Below are positions 26,553 through 35,819 of a stretch of DNA of 64,000 bases, in pieces (the first letter of the stretch is position 1; the number at the start of each line of letters is the position of its first letter). The position numbers and the translations under genes were made by a program. The stretch is from positions 28,966-92,965 of the forward strand of contig CAOYQO010000013.1 of assembly GCA_948566455.1 (NCBI GenBank), given 5' to 3'. This DNA comes from an uncultured Phocaeicola sp. (lineage in GTDB: Bacteria > Bacteroidota > Bacteroidia > Bacteroidales > Bacteroidaceae). A model generated the notes under the pieces. That model saw only the letters and a list, made by a program, of their open reading frames with translations, made no database searches and was not told where the DNA came from.

Positions 26553-27827
26553 TTAAAGTGGCTTATTAATCATTTTAATTAGGTTATTTTTAAATTGTCT
26601 AGCAACAACCTCCCTTATATAATGTTTGCAAGCATAATCAAAACCGACTTGTGCCAATTCATCTCTTAAAGAAGAATCATTTATCAATTGAATAATCCTA
26701 TTTAAACGACAATCTAAACTCCCTTTATCATTGCTGAAAACAACCATTCGTGAATCAATCTTATCATATAATCTTATTGAAGCAACTTCTTTTGGTCCAA
26801 ATGCAATCGTTGGTCTATAAGCCATAAGATATTCAGGAATTTTAGTTGATACACTCAACTTTACTAATCTAATATAATCTTCATCATCACTTTCCACATG
26901 AAGAAATATATCAGTAGCTTTCATTGCATTTTTAAATTCATCCCCTTTTACGAATCCTTTACTATTTATACCGATTTTTTTTAATTGTATTTTTTGCTCT
27001 TCAGTAATCATAGAAGAAGTGTAAATATTTATACTATATATATTCTTTATGTGTGTTTTTCTATCATTTAGTAACTGAGCAATTTTAACTATAGCATCGA
27101 AACGTTTGTAATATAAACTACCAAAATATGAAATAGTAATAGAAGGGGACTCTTGTTTAGGACATGGCTCAGATTTATCCACTATGTTCATAATTGGATT
27201 AAATCGTTTACCAAAGAATTGTGCATATGCACCTGCCATTTCTTCACCAATAGCATAGAATTGCTCACATTCTTCTATTAACTTTTGATATGATTTTATC
27301 AAACTATTCCTATATATAGATGGTTTGGCATTAACAACATAGTCATCTGTATAATAGACCGCCATAGGAATTTGTAATTGTTTATGTAAAGCGATAGCTA
27401 TTCTATTAGCAAATTTACAATAACTGCCAACAAAAAAAATGGCATTAGGTTTCTGAATTTCTATCCATTCCCGCAGTTTGCGTTTATTCCAATGCCCCAT
27501 TTTCCATACAATATCTCTCAATTGTTGTCGCAGTTTTGTTCTCTGCATCTTCGGTCTCTGTTCCATGAGTTCCTCTTTTATAGCCATACTATCTGATGGC
27601 AATATTATAGCTCCCGTTTCATGCCTTGGAAAGAAAACACTTTTAAGTATCTCCTTATCAGAAATAAGAAAATAATCCTCACAAGCCGAAGCTGAGATCT
27701 CATCATGCGGGCGAAAGAATAGCATACATAGTTCATCCTTTCGAAACTCTGAAAACATCGCCTTCAATGTTTTTCCGTTATTATAAACATCAGAAAAGCT
27801 ATTATTGCTAATTACTAGTATTTTCAT
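26553..27827 (-). CDS. GT-B glycosyltransferase (GT4-like)
   Basis: 424 residues. N-terminal acceptor half begins MKILVISNNSFSDVYNNGKTL and has basic helices near residues 85-125. The C-terminal donor half shows ISYFGSLYYKRFDAIVKIAQLL, then GFVKGDEFKNAMKATDIFLHV and KIPEYLMAYRPTIAFGPKE, the standard GT4 donor-site topology. It would add a sugar to the capsule repeat unit on the cytoplasmic face. It sits between two long decayed gaps. Donor and acceptor are not readable. Confidence 0.78.
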   Translation of the reverse strand: MKILVISNNSFSDVYNNGKTLKAMFSEFRKDELCMLFFRPHDEISASACEDYFLISDKEILKSVFFPRHETGAIILPSDSMAIKEELMEQRPKMQRTKLRQQLRDIVWKMGHWNKRKLREWIEIQKPNAIFFVGSYCKFANRIAIALHKQLQIPMAVYYTDDYVVNAKPSIYRNSLIKSYQKLIEECEQFYAIGEEMAGAYAQFFGKRFNPIMNIVDKSEPCPKQESPSITISYFGSLYYKRFDAIVKIAQLLNDRKTHIKNIYSINIYTSSMITEEQKIQLKKIGINSKGFVKGDEFKNAMKATDIFLHVESDDEDYIRLVKLSVSTKIPEYLMAYRPTIAFGPKEVASIRLYDKIDSRMVVFSNDKGSLDCRLNRIIQLINDSSLRDELAQVGFDYACKHYIREVVARQFKNNLIKMINKPL

Positions 27828-28504
27828 TCTTAATCTTTATAAGAGTCCACTTTAAAAATTTAGACCATCTATTGTTTATTATTAATTTATTCAGCTATAT
27901 ATTAATCAAGCAGTTAACAGTACGAAAAAAGTATTCGTATCCTTATACTGTATAATACGTCTAAAAACATTAAAAGAAAATGATTATAATAGCCTATCAG
28001 ACATGTTCATCGATTCGTTGTAAAGCAAATCATAAATGTTTTGTTTTGACGTATCCTATATGAAAAGCCTCCCATAGGTAGTTTCCTCTTAAAATATTCA
28101 AAAATAGAATTGAATTCTAGAATTTATTAGTATTAACACCTGTAAGCTTTGACAATTTCGCAGAAAAATTTCTTTAAATATTCAAGAGCAGAGATACCCT
28201 ACAGCAAGTAGATATCAACGTATGGCATGTAAAGAAACATTCACCACCCAGTTATTATCTAAGAATAAAGTCCCCCTCATAAATGTAACCTCCAATTCGT
28301 CTTCCAAATGAACTGAAATAAGTTGATGACGAATATACTTGTACCCATTATGAAATAAATTATAAAGATCTTGTTTTACAGAATCCTAAAAGAATTCGCT
28401 GTGTGACATAACTTCAGTCTTATAATCTTTTTTAAGATTTAGTCGCAACAGCAAAAATCGAAATTTTGACAAAGGAGCACAAGATATCAAAATTGGATGC
28501 TTAA
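27828..28504 (-). pseudogene. Gap with degenerate, repeated coding remnants
   Basis: 677 bp without an intact gene. On the minus strand, 28385 down to 28216 is open for 56 codons and starts DSVKQDLYNLFHNGYKYIRH, ending NNWVVNVSLHAIR before a stop. A second block at about 28060-27985 reads DTSKQNIYDLLYNESMN, clearly the same motif (D-S/T-x-KQ-N/D-I/L-Y-N/D-L). The second block is followed by a sequence that recurs at 26275-26350. This looks like two or more decayed copies of one coding element. I do not recognise the family. Confidence 0.5.
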
Positions 28505-29599
28505 CTATTGAAAAAACTTAGACCAACTATAAGTCTTCGACATCAAGAGAACATCATCCGAAAAAACATAATTGACACAAAGCCTTACAACACACATAGC
28601 TACTAATGCATAATATAGTATTTGCTTTAATATACCAATTCGTCCATTCCTAATGCGAGAAAAATAATCAATCATATATATGTATCCTATACAATCGAAA
28701 TATAAGAATACACGAACCATATTAGGAGCTTGAACTGTGGTATTAGTTATTATGGCAGCAGATACAAGAATCGCAGCCATTACATAATTTTCTTTTAAAC
28801 AATATTGTAAATTGAAAATAGCAAATAGATTAAAGATTGCGATAGGCAATATAGATAATTCCAATGCCATACTATTCTGATTAGAACTATACATACTATA
28901 ATAATCATACGAGGATAAAATCTGGAGAATATCAACATTAATTACATTAAACAGCACTAATAACGATATAAGCCAACCAGAAATTAATACCCATTTAAGA
29001 TTACGTATTCCTTTATTACCATTAATAAATATTATAGGCAAATATAGCAAAAACATTAATGCCGACATGTGGAACGAAGCCGCAATTAAAACTCCTACGA
29101 TATAACATTTCCATCTTTTATCTTTTAAATATAATACACTGTTCATGATAACCACAGCAGCTAAACTTTGCCTGACAAGGTTTCCTTGCTGCAAAAATGT
29201 ACCTATAGAGAAAACCAATAATATCGAAAAAGCAGGAGACTTAAATTTATATACAAACCTTACAAGAAGTGAATTTGTTATTAATGCTACCAAACAAAAA
29301 AAGCCAGCTTCTCCAAGTCCGAATAAATGTCCCAAATCATTCAATAATACATATCCGATTTCACGATTCCTATCCCAAATAGAGTCGAAAGATAGATTAT
29401 AGTCATGAAACTTATACATATTAGCATACTCTTCATGATCTGTGGCGACTACTCCGCCAAATCCTACAATATAAGATAGAATTAAAATCAATAAGACCCT
29501 ATAACACTTACTATATTTATTCCCAACTCTATTATTTTCATTAGATAAGTAAGCAATGATAAATAAAATGATTAGAAATATAAACCAGCCTATATTCAT
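28505..29599 (-). CDS. Capsule repeat-unit polymerase Wzy (EpsG-like)
   Basis: 364 residues with about 10-12 hydrophobic helices and very AT-rich codon use. The arrangement fits the EpsG/Wzy group: YIVGFGGVVATDHEEYANMYKF early, FLQQGNLVRQSLAAVVIMNSV in the middle (the conserved R-Q of EpsG proteins), and FHMSALMFLLYLPIIF. It would polymerise lipid-linked repeats in the periplasm after Wzx flips them. It lies 2 bp after the GT2-like gene. Wzy proteins are poorly conserved, so specificity cannot be inferred. Confidence 0.82.
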   Translation of the reverse strand: MNIGWFIFLIILFIIAYLSNENNRVGNKYSKCYRVLLILILSYIVGFGGVVATDHEEYANMYKFHDYNLSFDSIWDRNREIGYVLLNDLGHLFGLGEAGFFCLVALITNSLLVRFVYKFKSPAFSILLVFSIGTFLQQGNLVRQSLAAVVIMNSVLYLKDKRWKCYIVGVLIAASFHMSALMFLLYLPIIFINGNKGIRNLKWVLISGWLISLLVLFNVINVDILQILSSYDYYSMYSSNQNSMALELSILPIAIFNLFAIFNLQYCLKENYVMAAILVSAAIITNTTVQAPNMVRVFLYFDCIGYIYMIDYFSRIRNGRIGILKQILYYALVAMCVVRLCVNYVFSDDVLLMSKTYSWSKFFQ

Positions 29600-29601
29600 A
29601 T

Positions 29602-30585
29602 TTATAGATGTAACCTTTTACATATTAAAGATGATTTCTTACTAATTAAAAAAACAATCATCCTTTTTAAGCTCTTCCAAATTCCAGGGGTATTATAGTC
29701 CAAAAAACAATTAATCTTTTTTGATATTTTTTTATTTATTCGAACATCTAAAGATGCTTGATAGTCGCAATGATGATTAGTATCAATGACTTGAGCTGCA
29801 AAAACATCATCTTCTATCTTGATATTCCCACAATGTATTCCACTCCCATCATGCCCCAGATTCCTTACTTTTGAAATAGTAGGAAATAAACAATATTTCT
29901 TGTATACATACCCATAAGCAGTAAAAAAGTAATCACTATAGACTCTCTTATTTTTGTAGCAAAGAACAAGAGCATAGTATAAATAAAAACCACGTGAGAA
30001 AATTATTTTTAAAGCACGATAAGGATTAAATATCAATTTCTTTGCGAACTTAATATTGTATACATTTTCACAAAGAAAATCATATTTATCTTTCCACTGA
30101 CCATATCCCCAAGAAGAAAATTCATGAGTAAAAAAATAAGGTTCATCATACCCAGTCATATCCATGGGATAATTATAGCCTACTACTGCCATAACATCTT
30201 TATTATCTTTATACTTTTCCAATCCCCAGTTCATATATGCTAGGAAATTTGGAGAAAATTCATTATCATCTTCGGTAAAAATCGAACAATCATACCCCTG
30301 TTTATCAACGTAATCACGAAGTATCTTAGTATTCTTTGAAGGCCCTAAATTCTTTTCTGCTACGAATACAGTAACCTTGCGAAATCCAGTAATAGTAGGA
30401 ATATAATCTCGTATTTTACAAAAGCCATCCATATATTTCTCAGAAGGAGGATAGTCTAGACCTATAACTAATTCTGTCTCTTTAGCTTCAGGAGATTTAG
30501 ATAAAGACTCTACTAATCGATGAAAATGATCATAACGATTCAGTGTAGGAATAATAACTGGAGCAAATTTATTTATATTTTCCAT
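29602..30585 (-). CDS. GT2-like (GT-A fold) glycosyltransferase
   Basis: 327 residues. N-terminus APVIIPTLNRYDHFHRLVESL is the GT-A nucleotide-binding start, and CSIFTEDDNEFSPNFLAYMNWG contains the acidic metal motif (EDDN, about residues 99-102). Overall it resembles the GT2/GNT-I-like bacterial group with a downstream SSWGYGQW stretch. The C-terminus is basic and has an amphipathic/hydrophobic segment (RMIVFLISKK). It overlaps no neighbour but is spaced 8 bp from wzx and 2 bp from wzy. It adds one sugar of the repeat unit; which one is unknown. Confidence 0.78.
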   Translation of the reverse strand: MENINKFAPVIIPTLNRYDHFHRLVESLSKSPEAKETELVIGLDYPPSEKYMDGFCKIRDYIPTITGFRKVTVFVAEKNLGPSKNTKILRDYVDKQGYDCSIFTEDDNEFSPNFLAYMNWGLEKYKDNKDVMAVVGYNYPMDMTGYDEPYFFTHEFSSWGYGQWKDKYDFLCENVYNIKFAKKLIFNPYRALKIIFSRGFYLYYALVLCYKNKRVYSDYFFTAYGYVYKKYCLFPTISKVRNLGHDGSGIHCGNIKIEDDVFAAQVIDTNHHCDYQASLDVRINKKISKKINCFLDYNTPGIWKSLKRMIVFLISKKSSLICKRLHL

Positions 30586-30593
30586 TATTTATT

Positions 30594-32102
30594 TTACTTT
30601 ATTACCTTTATTTGTCTCAAAATCGGACGAATCAATAAATCTTTCTCGTATTCATTCATTACATGATATAGTGCAATAAGGAATACAATAATAAATACTG
30701 TCATTTTTAATAGGAAAAATCCCCATAATCCATCGGGTAAGAAATAGTTAATAATGCCTCCTGCTATCAATGGAATTACAAAAGATGGTAACATCTTTAC
30801 AAAGGAATCTTTATAGAACTTGATGACATCTAGTTCAAGTTCATTCTTGTATATAATATTCATCCAAAGCCATCGGGCAGTATATACGACACATACAGAT
30901 ATGGATGCACCTATAGCACCAAAATAATAAGATAAAAAACAAGCTATAAAAATATTAATTGCTGAAGTATATGCAAAAACCAAGGCTTGCTGCTTCACTT
31001 TATTTCTTGCAAGAATAGCTTGAGCCGCTATTCCTTCTGGAGTGGACATAAATGACGGCAGTATCAGTATGACTGCACATAAATAACTATCTGCAAAACT
31101 ATTTCCTACCCACAAAAAAATAAAATCACTTCCTAAACAAATAAAACCTATAGTAATTGCAGATACAACCATAAATTGGATTCTCCCCACTTTAATCATT
31201 AAAGGCAAGAGATCAGAGTTTCCTTTCGCTACAATTCTTGAAACTTTTGGCAAAAATAACCCTCCTATTGAACTAACAAAAAGCCAGACAAAACCTTCCA
31301 AAGCACTTGCTATCCCAAATAAAGCAATTGCTCTTGAGCCTGACAAAATTCCAAGAAGCGAAGGCAGGATAGAAATAACAAATCGCTGAGCAATAGTCGA
31401 TATCGTTATCCACCCTGAAAAACCAACTATCTCATGAAATTCTTTTTTATTATTATAATTGAAATTTATTTTAGTATTTGTATATTTTCTAATCACCCAT
31501 AATTTTGCAAATATACTTATGAGGCCCGCAGCAGCATTTACAACAACGAGAGCATATAAGCCACAACCAGAAAGAAGGCAGATGGACATTGTCACCACAA
31601 TAAGGAGTTTTTGCAATACATCGCATGCTTTTAATTGGACAAATTTTTCATTTGCTGTCAGTATTCCATCAACGGGTATAAAAGGAAAGGATAAAACACT
31701 AAATACAGCAGCAATAGCATAAACAATCTTAAACTTTTCTATTTCATCTAGGGTGAGTTTCTGATAAATATCAGGAATATAAATGTATACTACAGCAAGA
31801 ATTATAAACAACAAAAGATCTATACCAAAATATAATTTATAGACTAAACCTAAACAATTGTTTGCCTTATCAGGACGACCTTCTGACAAATATTTGGAAA
31901 TATAGCGTGTGATTGCACCACTTAAACCAAAGTCAAACATAAAAAAAGCCATGATAGAATTGGCAAGGGTAAATAGCCCATAATTTTCCTGACCTATAGA
32001 TGAAATCATCCATGGTGTGTATATTAAACCTGTAATTATGTTGATGCCGATGGCAAAGTAAGACATTAATACGCCGAACTTTATTTGGCGATTTGAATCC
32101 AT
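30594..32102 (-). CDS. Oligosaccharide flippase Wzx
   Basis: 502 residues, about 14 membrane helices, of the MOP/PST flippase superfamily. Typical stretches: GLIYTPWMISSIGQENYGLFTLANSIMAFFM at the N-terminus (helices 1-2, quoted partially: residues about 21-51) and SLLGILSGSRAIALFGIAS in the middle. It moves the undecaprenyl-linked repeat unit to the periplasmic face. With Wzy in the same operon this is a Wzx/Wzy-dependent capsule. Base composition is markedly AT-rich compared with flanking core genes. Confidence 0.9.
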   Translation of the reverse strand: MDSNRQIKFGVLMSYFAIGINIITGLIYTPWMISSIGQENYGLFTLANSIMAFFMFDFGLSGAITRYISKYLSEGRPDKANNCLGLVYKLYFGIDLLLFIILAVVYIYIPDIYQKLTLDEIEKFKIVYAIAAVFSVLSFPFIPVDGILTANEKFVQLKACDVLQKLLIVVTMSICLLSGCGLYALVVVNAAAGLISIFAKLWVIRKYTNTKINFNYNNKKEFHEIVGFSGWITISTIAQRFVISILPSLLGILSGSRAIALFGIASALEGFVWLFVSSIGGLFLPKVSRIVAKGNSDLLPLMIKVGRIQFMVVSAITIGFICLGSDFIFLWVGNSFADSYLCAVILILPSFMSTPEGIAAQAILARNKVKQQALVFAYTSAINIFIACFLSYYFGAIGASISVCVVYTARWLWMNIIYKNELELDVIKFYKDSFVKMLPSFVIPLIAGGIINYFLPDGLWGFFLLKMTVFIIVFLIALYHVMNEYEKDLLIRPILRQIKVIK

Positions 32103-32174
32103 TAATTACTCTATAATTAAACGCAAAAGAACAGAAATATATCACTACTAGACACTTAATCTCAGCAGTGATAA

Positions 32175-33821
32175 CTATTTATAAGACCCACTATAACTAT
32201 CATCATAATTCCAGAAAACGGTCAGGGTGCTAATTGTTCCTGTAATTTCTGATACATTAATGACTACCGACGGACAATGTTTCTCGGTATATTCACATTT
32301 CGTGGATACAACGACAGGAGTATCATTCACTAGAGCTCGTTCAACCTTAATATAAGTAGCACGGTCATCTATTGCAAAGAACAAGATATTTTTAAGAGTT
32401 AGATTATCGCTGATAATAAACCTACTCTTGATCTCACCATTCTTGAAATTGTTAGCTACCCAGATAGTTTCATCGGGTTTGTCAATATATTTTAGAATAA
32501 CTTTTGATGTAGTAGCATTCCAATCAATAGCCTCTGATGGCACAAAAGATTTCATATTTTCTACAATACTATTATCGCTCTTACGCGTTGCGAGAATATC
32601 CCAAAAGATATCATCCTTCTTATTGAAGATACTCTCATAACACTCTACATTCTTGAGAATCTCTTTCAAGTGGCGGATATAGATTTCAATTTCGCTTGGT
32701 TTCGTCATACGCCATCGCCAATAGTCGGCATCAAACATCAAGGACGAAGGTACCATATAGCAGAACAAATAATAGTTCAAGAATTTTAAATCAGTGACTT
32801 TGATTTCATCATATTTTGTTGCACACTGAAACGCTAAAGGCAAGGTATCTTTTGGCATAACGGGAGTGCGCCCCCAAAGCATTGTTTTAAGCATAATTTG
32901 GGATGCAACACTTGTAGTTCTTTTGCAACTCAATATAAAAGATGCTGGATCATCTTGCATGAAATGATCTTTGGGAATTTGCATGTGCCCCAAAAGATAA
33001 GGATGTTGACGTGTTTTCGTTTGAGATTGCTTGTATATTTTTCCAATATAATAATATACATCATCATCATCATAGTGATAAGTATAATAGACCGAAGGAA
33101 TATAAGCGAATGCTTCGCCACATATAGCTATTTCATGTGAAGGCTCCTTATCCATTAATAGAGTTAATGGTAATGTCCTTGATTTTCCAAGAAGTGCAAT
33201 GATTTCTTTGTTATTAAGAATCGGAAAATTGTTGTTTTCTTGGCAAAATTTGTCATAGCGTATCTTACCATCATCAGTACAGTAAATAGGCTTATCAATA
33301 GCAGCTATATAAAGAGTTTGACGATAGCCATGAACCTTGCGCATACAAGAGAAAGTATAACTTATCAGTGGCACATTATATCTCTCACAAGCATCCGTTA
33401 TGCTTTTATAAGCATTGAGACAATGAAATGCCATTTCAATATTTTCATTAGGGAAGTCATCCTTCATCTTATGGAATATCCTATCTAAACTTTTATGCAA
33501 TAAAAAATCATCTTCTCCTAAAAGATGAGATATTTCTGCTGATCTACTTCCACATTGTTTCTCTATCTGAGAAAATACAGAATCTTCAATTGCATATTGC
33601 TTGATGCTACTGAACTCTTGTTCGTTAAAGTATCGAATTTCAAATTCCGAAAGAAATCTTTCTCCTACTCTTTTTTGATATTCTCCAAAATTATCAATTA
33701 AATTTTGGTGAGTGATACAGACTCCTCCATACTCCTTACAGAAAAGAAGATTCTTAAGATACCACTTCATTCTGGATTCATTATCCATGTACTCCGTGTT
33801 TATGACAAATGTTATGAACAT
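32175..33821 (-). CDS. Probable capsular glycosyltransferase (GT99-like, two-domain)
   Basis: 548 residues, not membrane-bound. The first half has a GT-B-like pattern with HLLGEDDFLLHKSLDRIFHKM, VPLISYTFSCMRKVHGYRQ and a run of Asp before YYYIGK. The centre has MQDDPASFILSCKRTT and LLGHMQIPKDHF. The last 100 residues look like a separate beta-rich module (KSRFIISDNLTLKNILFFA to the end). I believe it resembles the N-terminal domain of GT99, a family of CMP-Kdo-using transferases, but cannot verify this by eye. A CMP-sugar synthetase gene in the same operon fits. It lies 21 bp after the ATP-grasp gene. Confidence 0.55.
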   Translation of the reverse strand: MFITFVINTEYMDNESRMKWYLKNLLFCKEYGGVCITHQNLIDNFGEYQKRVGERFLSEFEIRYFNEQEFSSIKQYAIEDSVFSQIEKQCGSRSAEISHLLGEDDFLLHKSLDRIFHKMKDDFPNENIEMAFHCLNAYKSITDACERYNVPLISYTFSCMRKVHGYRQTLYIAAIDKPIYCTDDGKIRYDKFCQENNNFPILNNKEIIALLGKSRTLPLTLLMDKEPSHEIAICGEAFAYIPSVYYTYHYDDDDVYYYIGKIYKQSQTKTRQHPYLLGHMQIPKDHFMQDDPASFILSCKRTTSVASQIMLKTMLWGRTPVMPKDTLPLAFQCATKYDEIKVTDLKFLNYYLFCYMVPSSLMFDADYWRWRMTKPSEIEIYIRHLKEILKNVECYESIFNKKDDIFWDILATRKSDNSIVENMKSFVPSEAIDWNATTSKVILKYIDKPDETIWVANNFKNGEIKSRFIISDNLTLKNILFFAIDDRATYIKVERALVNDTPVVVSTKCEYTEKHCPSVVINVSEITGTISTLTVFWNYDDSYSGSYK

Positions 33822-33842
33822 ATTAAAAATCTCCTTTAACTT

Positions 33843-35054
33843 TTATTCTTCATAAATGATTTTAACCCGATTATTGATTTCGTCCATCAACTTGCGTAAA
33901 CCCTCGCAAGTTTCCTCGTAAGCAATGTAATAACCAATACGAGCGGAGTCACTCACTGCCTTTTGAATAGTATCACCAACCTTGAAATTAAAAGCATGAT
34001 CAATGATATAAGCATTCTCATTGAGGAAATCTTCTCCTTCAATCTTAACCACCTTGCCTCCTGTCCCCGGAGTATCGAAGAAATAGAGCACGCAACAACG
34101 ATCACGACAATCTTTGCTGATAGATACAGGATCTGGCTTGAAACCCAAAGCAGAGTTGACAAGATATGCATAATTGTCTACACCAGACATAAGCGGAACA
34201 ATTACAGCAGAAATCAAATTACCTCCACCACGAGCTCCAATTTCTATGAGATAATATTTTCCATCCTTATACTTATATTCAGCATGTGTTAGTGTTCCGT
34301 ATGGTAATTTTGAATAATTCACAAAGGCATCATTAACACGACGCAGTTCATCGTAATCAAATCTATCATTATAATGTGAGAAGAACAACTCGTTGGCAAT
34401 ATTAATGTTGTGTTTATAATGACGTTTTTCTGAGATAGCAAGTGTGACATGCCCCTCAGTAGTCTTCAAACCATCAATGGTAAACTCTGTTCCCTCAATA
34501 TAACGTTCGGCCAGCACAACCTTCTCTACCTTAGAAAACGAAATGGTTTCATCAAACTTCTCATGTATCTGTTCTTTAGCCGTTATCTTGAATACACCAT
34601 GGCTGCTATTGGAATCAAGAGGTTTGATAATGATATTGCATTTTAATTCATCAAAGAAAACCTCTACATCTTTTGGCGTTTTACAGAGCTTATAATCCAC
34701 ATAAGGCAAATTAAGCTGAGAACTGAATTCACGCATCAAGAATTTGTTAGTGTATAATGCTGCACATCTTATACCCAATGATGGTAATCCCATCTTCTCT
34801 GCTACATATGCTATTGTAGGCATTGCAATGTCACATTCCTCTGAGATGATTGCATCTACATTATATTTTTTAGCTATCTCTAAACAACGTTCCTTATCTA
34901 GGATATCAGCTACCTCATGATAATCGGCTATCTTAAAAGCAGGAGAATCTTCATAGAGGTTCACAAGTAAAGTCTTGTGTCCCATTTTTTTAATTTTATT
35001 TACGATAGGTATCTGCCAGAACGTTGCAGGTAGCACCATAATGAGTTTACTCAT
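33843..35054 (-). CDS. ATP-grasp ligase of the capsule locus
   Basis: 403 residues with the PurK/biotin-carboxylase-like layout. An N-terminal Rossmann-like domain (SKLIMVLPATFWQIPIV) is followed by the ATP-grasp core from about 105 to 310. The core includes NIIIKPLDSNSSHGVFKI (glycine-rich loop), VVLAERYIEGTEFTIDG and the Mg-binding HAEYKY...YLIEIGARGGGN. These enzymes join a carboxylate to an amine or thiol using ATP. In a capsule operon, a likely task is to add an amino acid or carboxylate to an amino sugar. It sits between the RraA-like gene and the GT99-like gene. Substrates are unknown. Confidence 0.75.
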   Translation of the reverse strand: MSKLIMVLPATFWQIPIVNKIKKMGHKTLLVNLYEDSPAFKIADYHEVADILDKERCLEIAKKYNVDAIISEECDIAMPTIAYVAEKMGLPSLGIRCAALYTNKFLMREFSSQLNLPYVDYKLCKTPKDVEVFFDELKCNIIIKPLDSNSSHGVFKITAKEQIHEKFDETISFSKVEKVVLAERYIEGTEFTIDGLKTTEGHVTLAISEKRHYKHNINIANELFFSHYNDRFDYDELRRVNDAFVNYSKLPYGTLTHAEYKYKDGKYYLIEIGARGGGNLISAVIVPLMSGVDNYAYLVNSALGFKPDPVSISKDCRDRCCVLYFFDTPGTGGKVVKIEGEDFLNENAYIIDHAFNFKVGDTIQKAVSDSARIGYYIAYEETCEGLRKLMDEINNRVKIIYEE

Positions 35055-35071
35055 TTTATTCTATATTTTAA

Positions 35072-35791
35072 TTATTTCCCCCAATCACTTTCTTTCTGAA
35101 AGTGAGCTAACTGCTCCAGACGTTTCTTGTCAAGAAAATCTCCTTTAAGGTACTTCTTCTGACAAACAATGTCAAAGGTGGACATTTTGAGAGAATCGAG
35201 ACAATAAAACCAAATATCTTCCTGATATTCGATATACTGGAGTCTAGCTATCAATTTATCATTAATCTTTTCCTTGGGAATCATAACTACACCACTATCA
35301 TCGCAAACCATAATAGAACCATCATATTTCTCTTTGATTTCTTTGTATAGTTCGGGATCAATGTCTGGTCCATTTTTACGATTAACACAACCTATAGGAC
35401 TCTTTCCGTTCAACCAAATAGGATAATTCTCTTTAATGAGATCAGGAATATCACGCAAGATGCCATTGATGACAATAGCCTTAGCTCTCTTGTAAAGCAA
35501 AATATATTTAGAAACAAGGTCGCCAAAAATAGCTTTGTCACAGTTCACATTGTAGATGAAAAGAATCTTGTCTGCTAAATCTAGTTCGGCAACTTGCTTG
35601 TGAACCTCATAGTTGCTATTATTGATAGCATAAATACAGACAACTTCACCTGCACGAAACTGCTGGCGATTAAGAGGATAAACACCCTCTACCTGCCCCG
35701 TTTTACCTAAAACATCACCAATTTCTGTGGTAGAAATTCGATTATTCTCAATCAGTTCAATGGCCTGAGTTCTATTTTTTTGAATATTCAT
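35072..35791 (-). CDS. RraA-family protein (class II pyruvate-aldolase-like) in capsule locus
   Basis: 239 residues of the RraA/HMG-aldolase superfamily. The conserved Arg-Asp of the metal/pyruvate site is in VINGILRDIPDL (R113, D114) and the family's DDxGVV motif is in VCDDSGVVMIP (164-169). In this superfamily true aldolases make or split 4-hydroxy-2-oxo acids with a divalent metal. RraA itself only inhibits RNase E, which would not explain its place in a capsule operon. It is between an aminotransferase (28 bp) and an ATP-grasp gene (17 bp). I infer a role in making an unusual sugar acid. Confidence 0.7.
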   Translation of the reverse strand: MNIQKNRTQAIELIENNRISTTEIGDVLGKTGQVEGVYPLNRQQFRAGEVVCIYAINNSNYEVHKQVAELDLADKILFIYNVNCDKAIFGDLVSKYILLYKRAKAIVINGILRDIPDLIKENYPIWLNGKSPIGCVNRKNGPDIDPELYKEIKEKYDGSIMVCDDSGVVMIPKEKINDKLIARLQYIEYQEDIWFYCLDSLKMSTFDIVCQKKYLKGDFLDKKRLEQLAHFQKESDWGK

Positions 35792-35819
35792 AATTACTAT
35801 TATTTTTATGTTAATTCAA

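Noticed and set aside
32898..33140. Plus-strand frame opposite the GT99-like gene
   Set aside because: Shadow; Ile/His-rich without features.
35072..35791. RNase E inhibitor RraA as function of the capsule RraA-like gene
   Set aside because: The gene sits between sugar-modifying genes and keeps the aldolase R-D pair; RNase inhibition does not explain its context.
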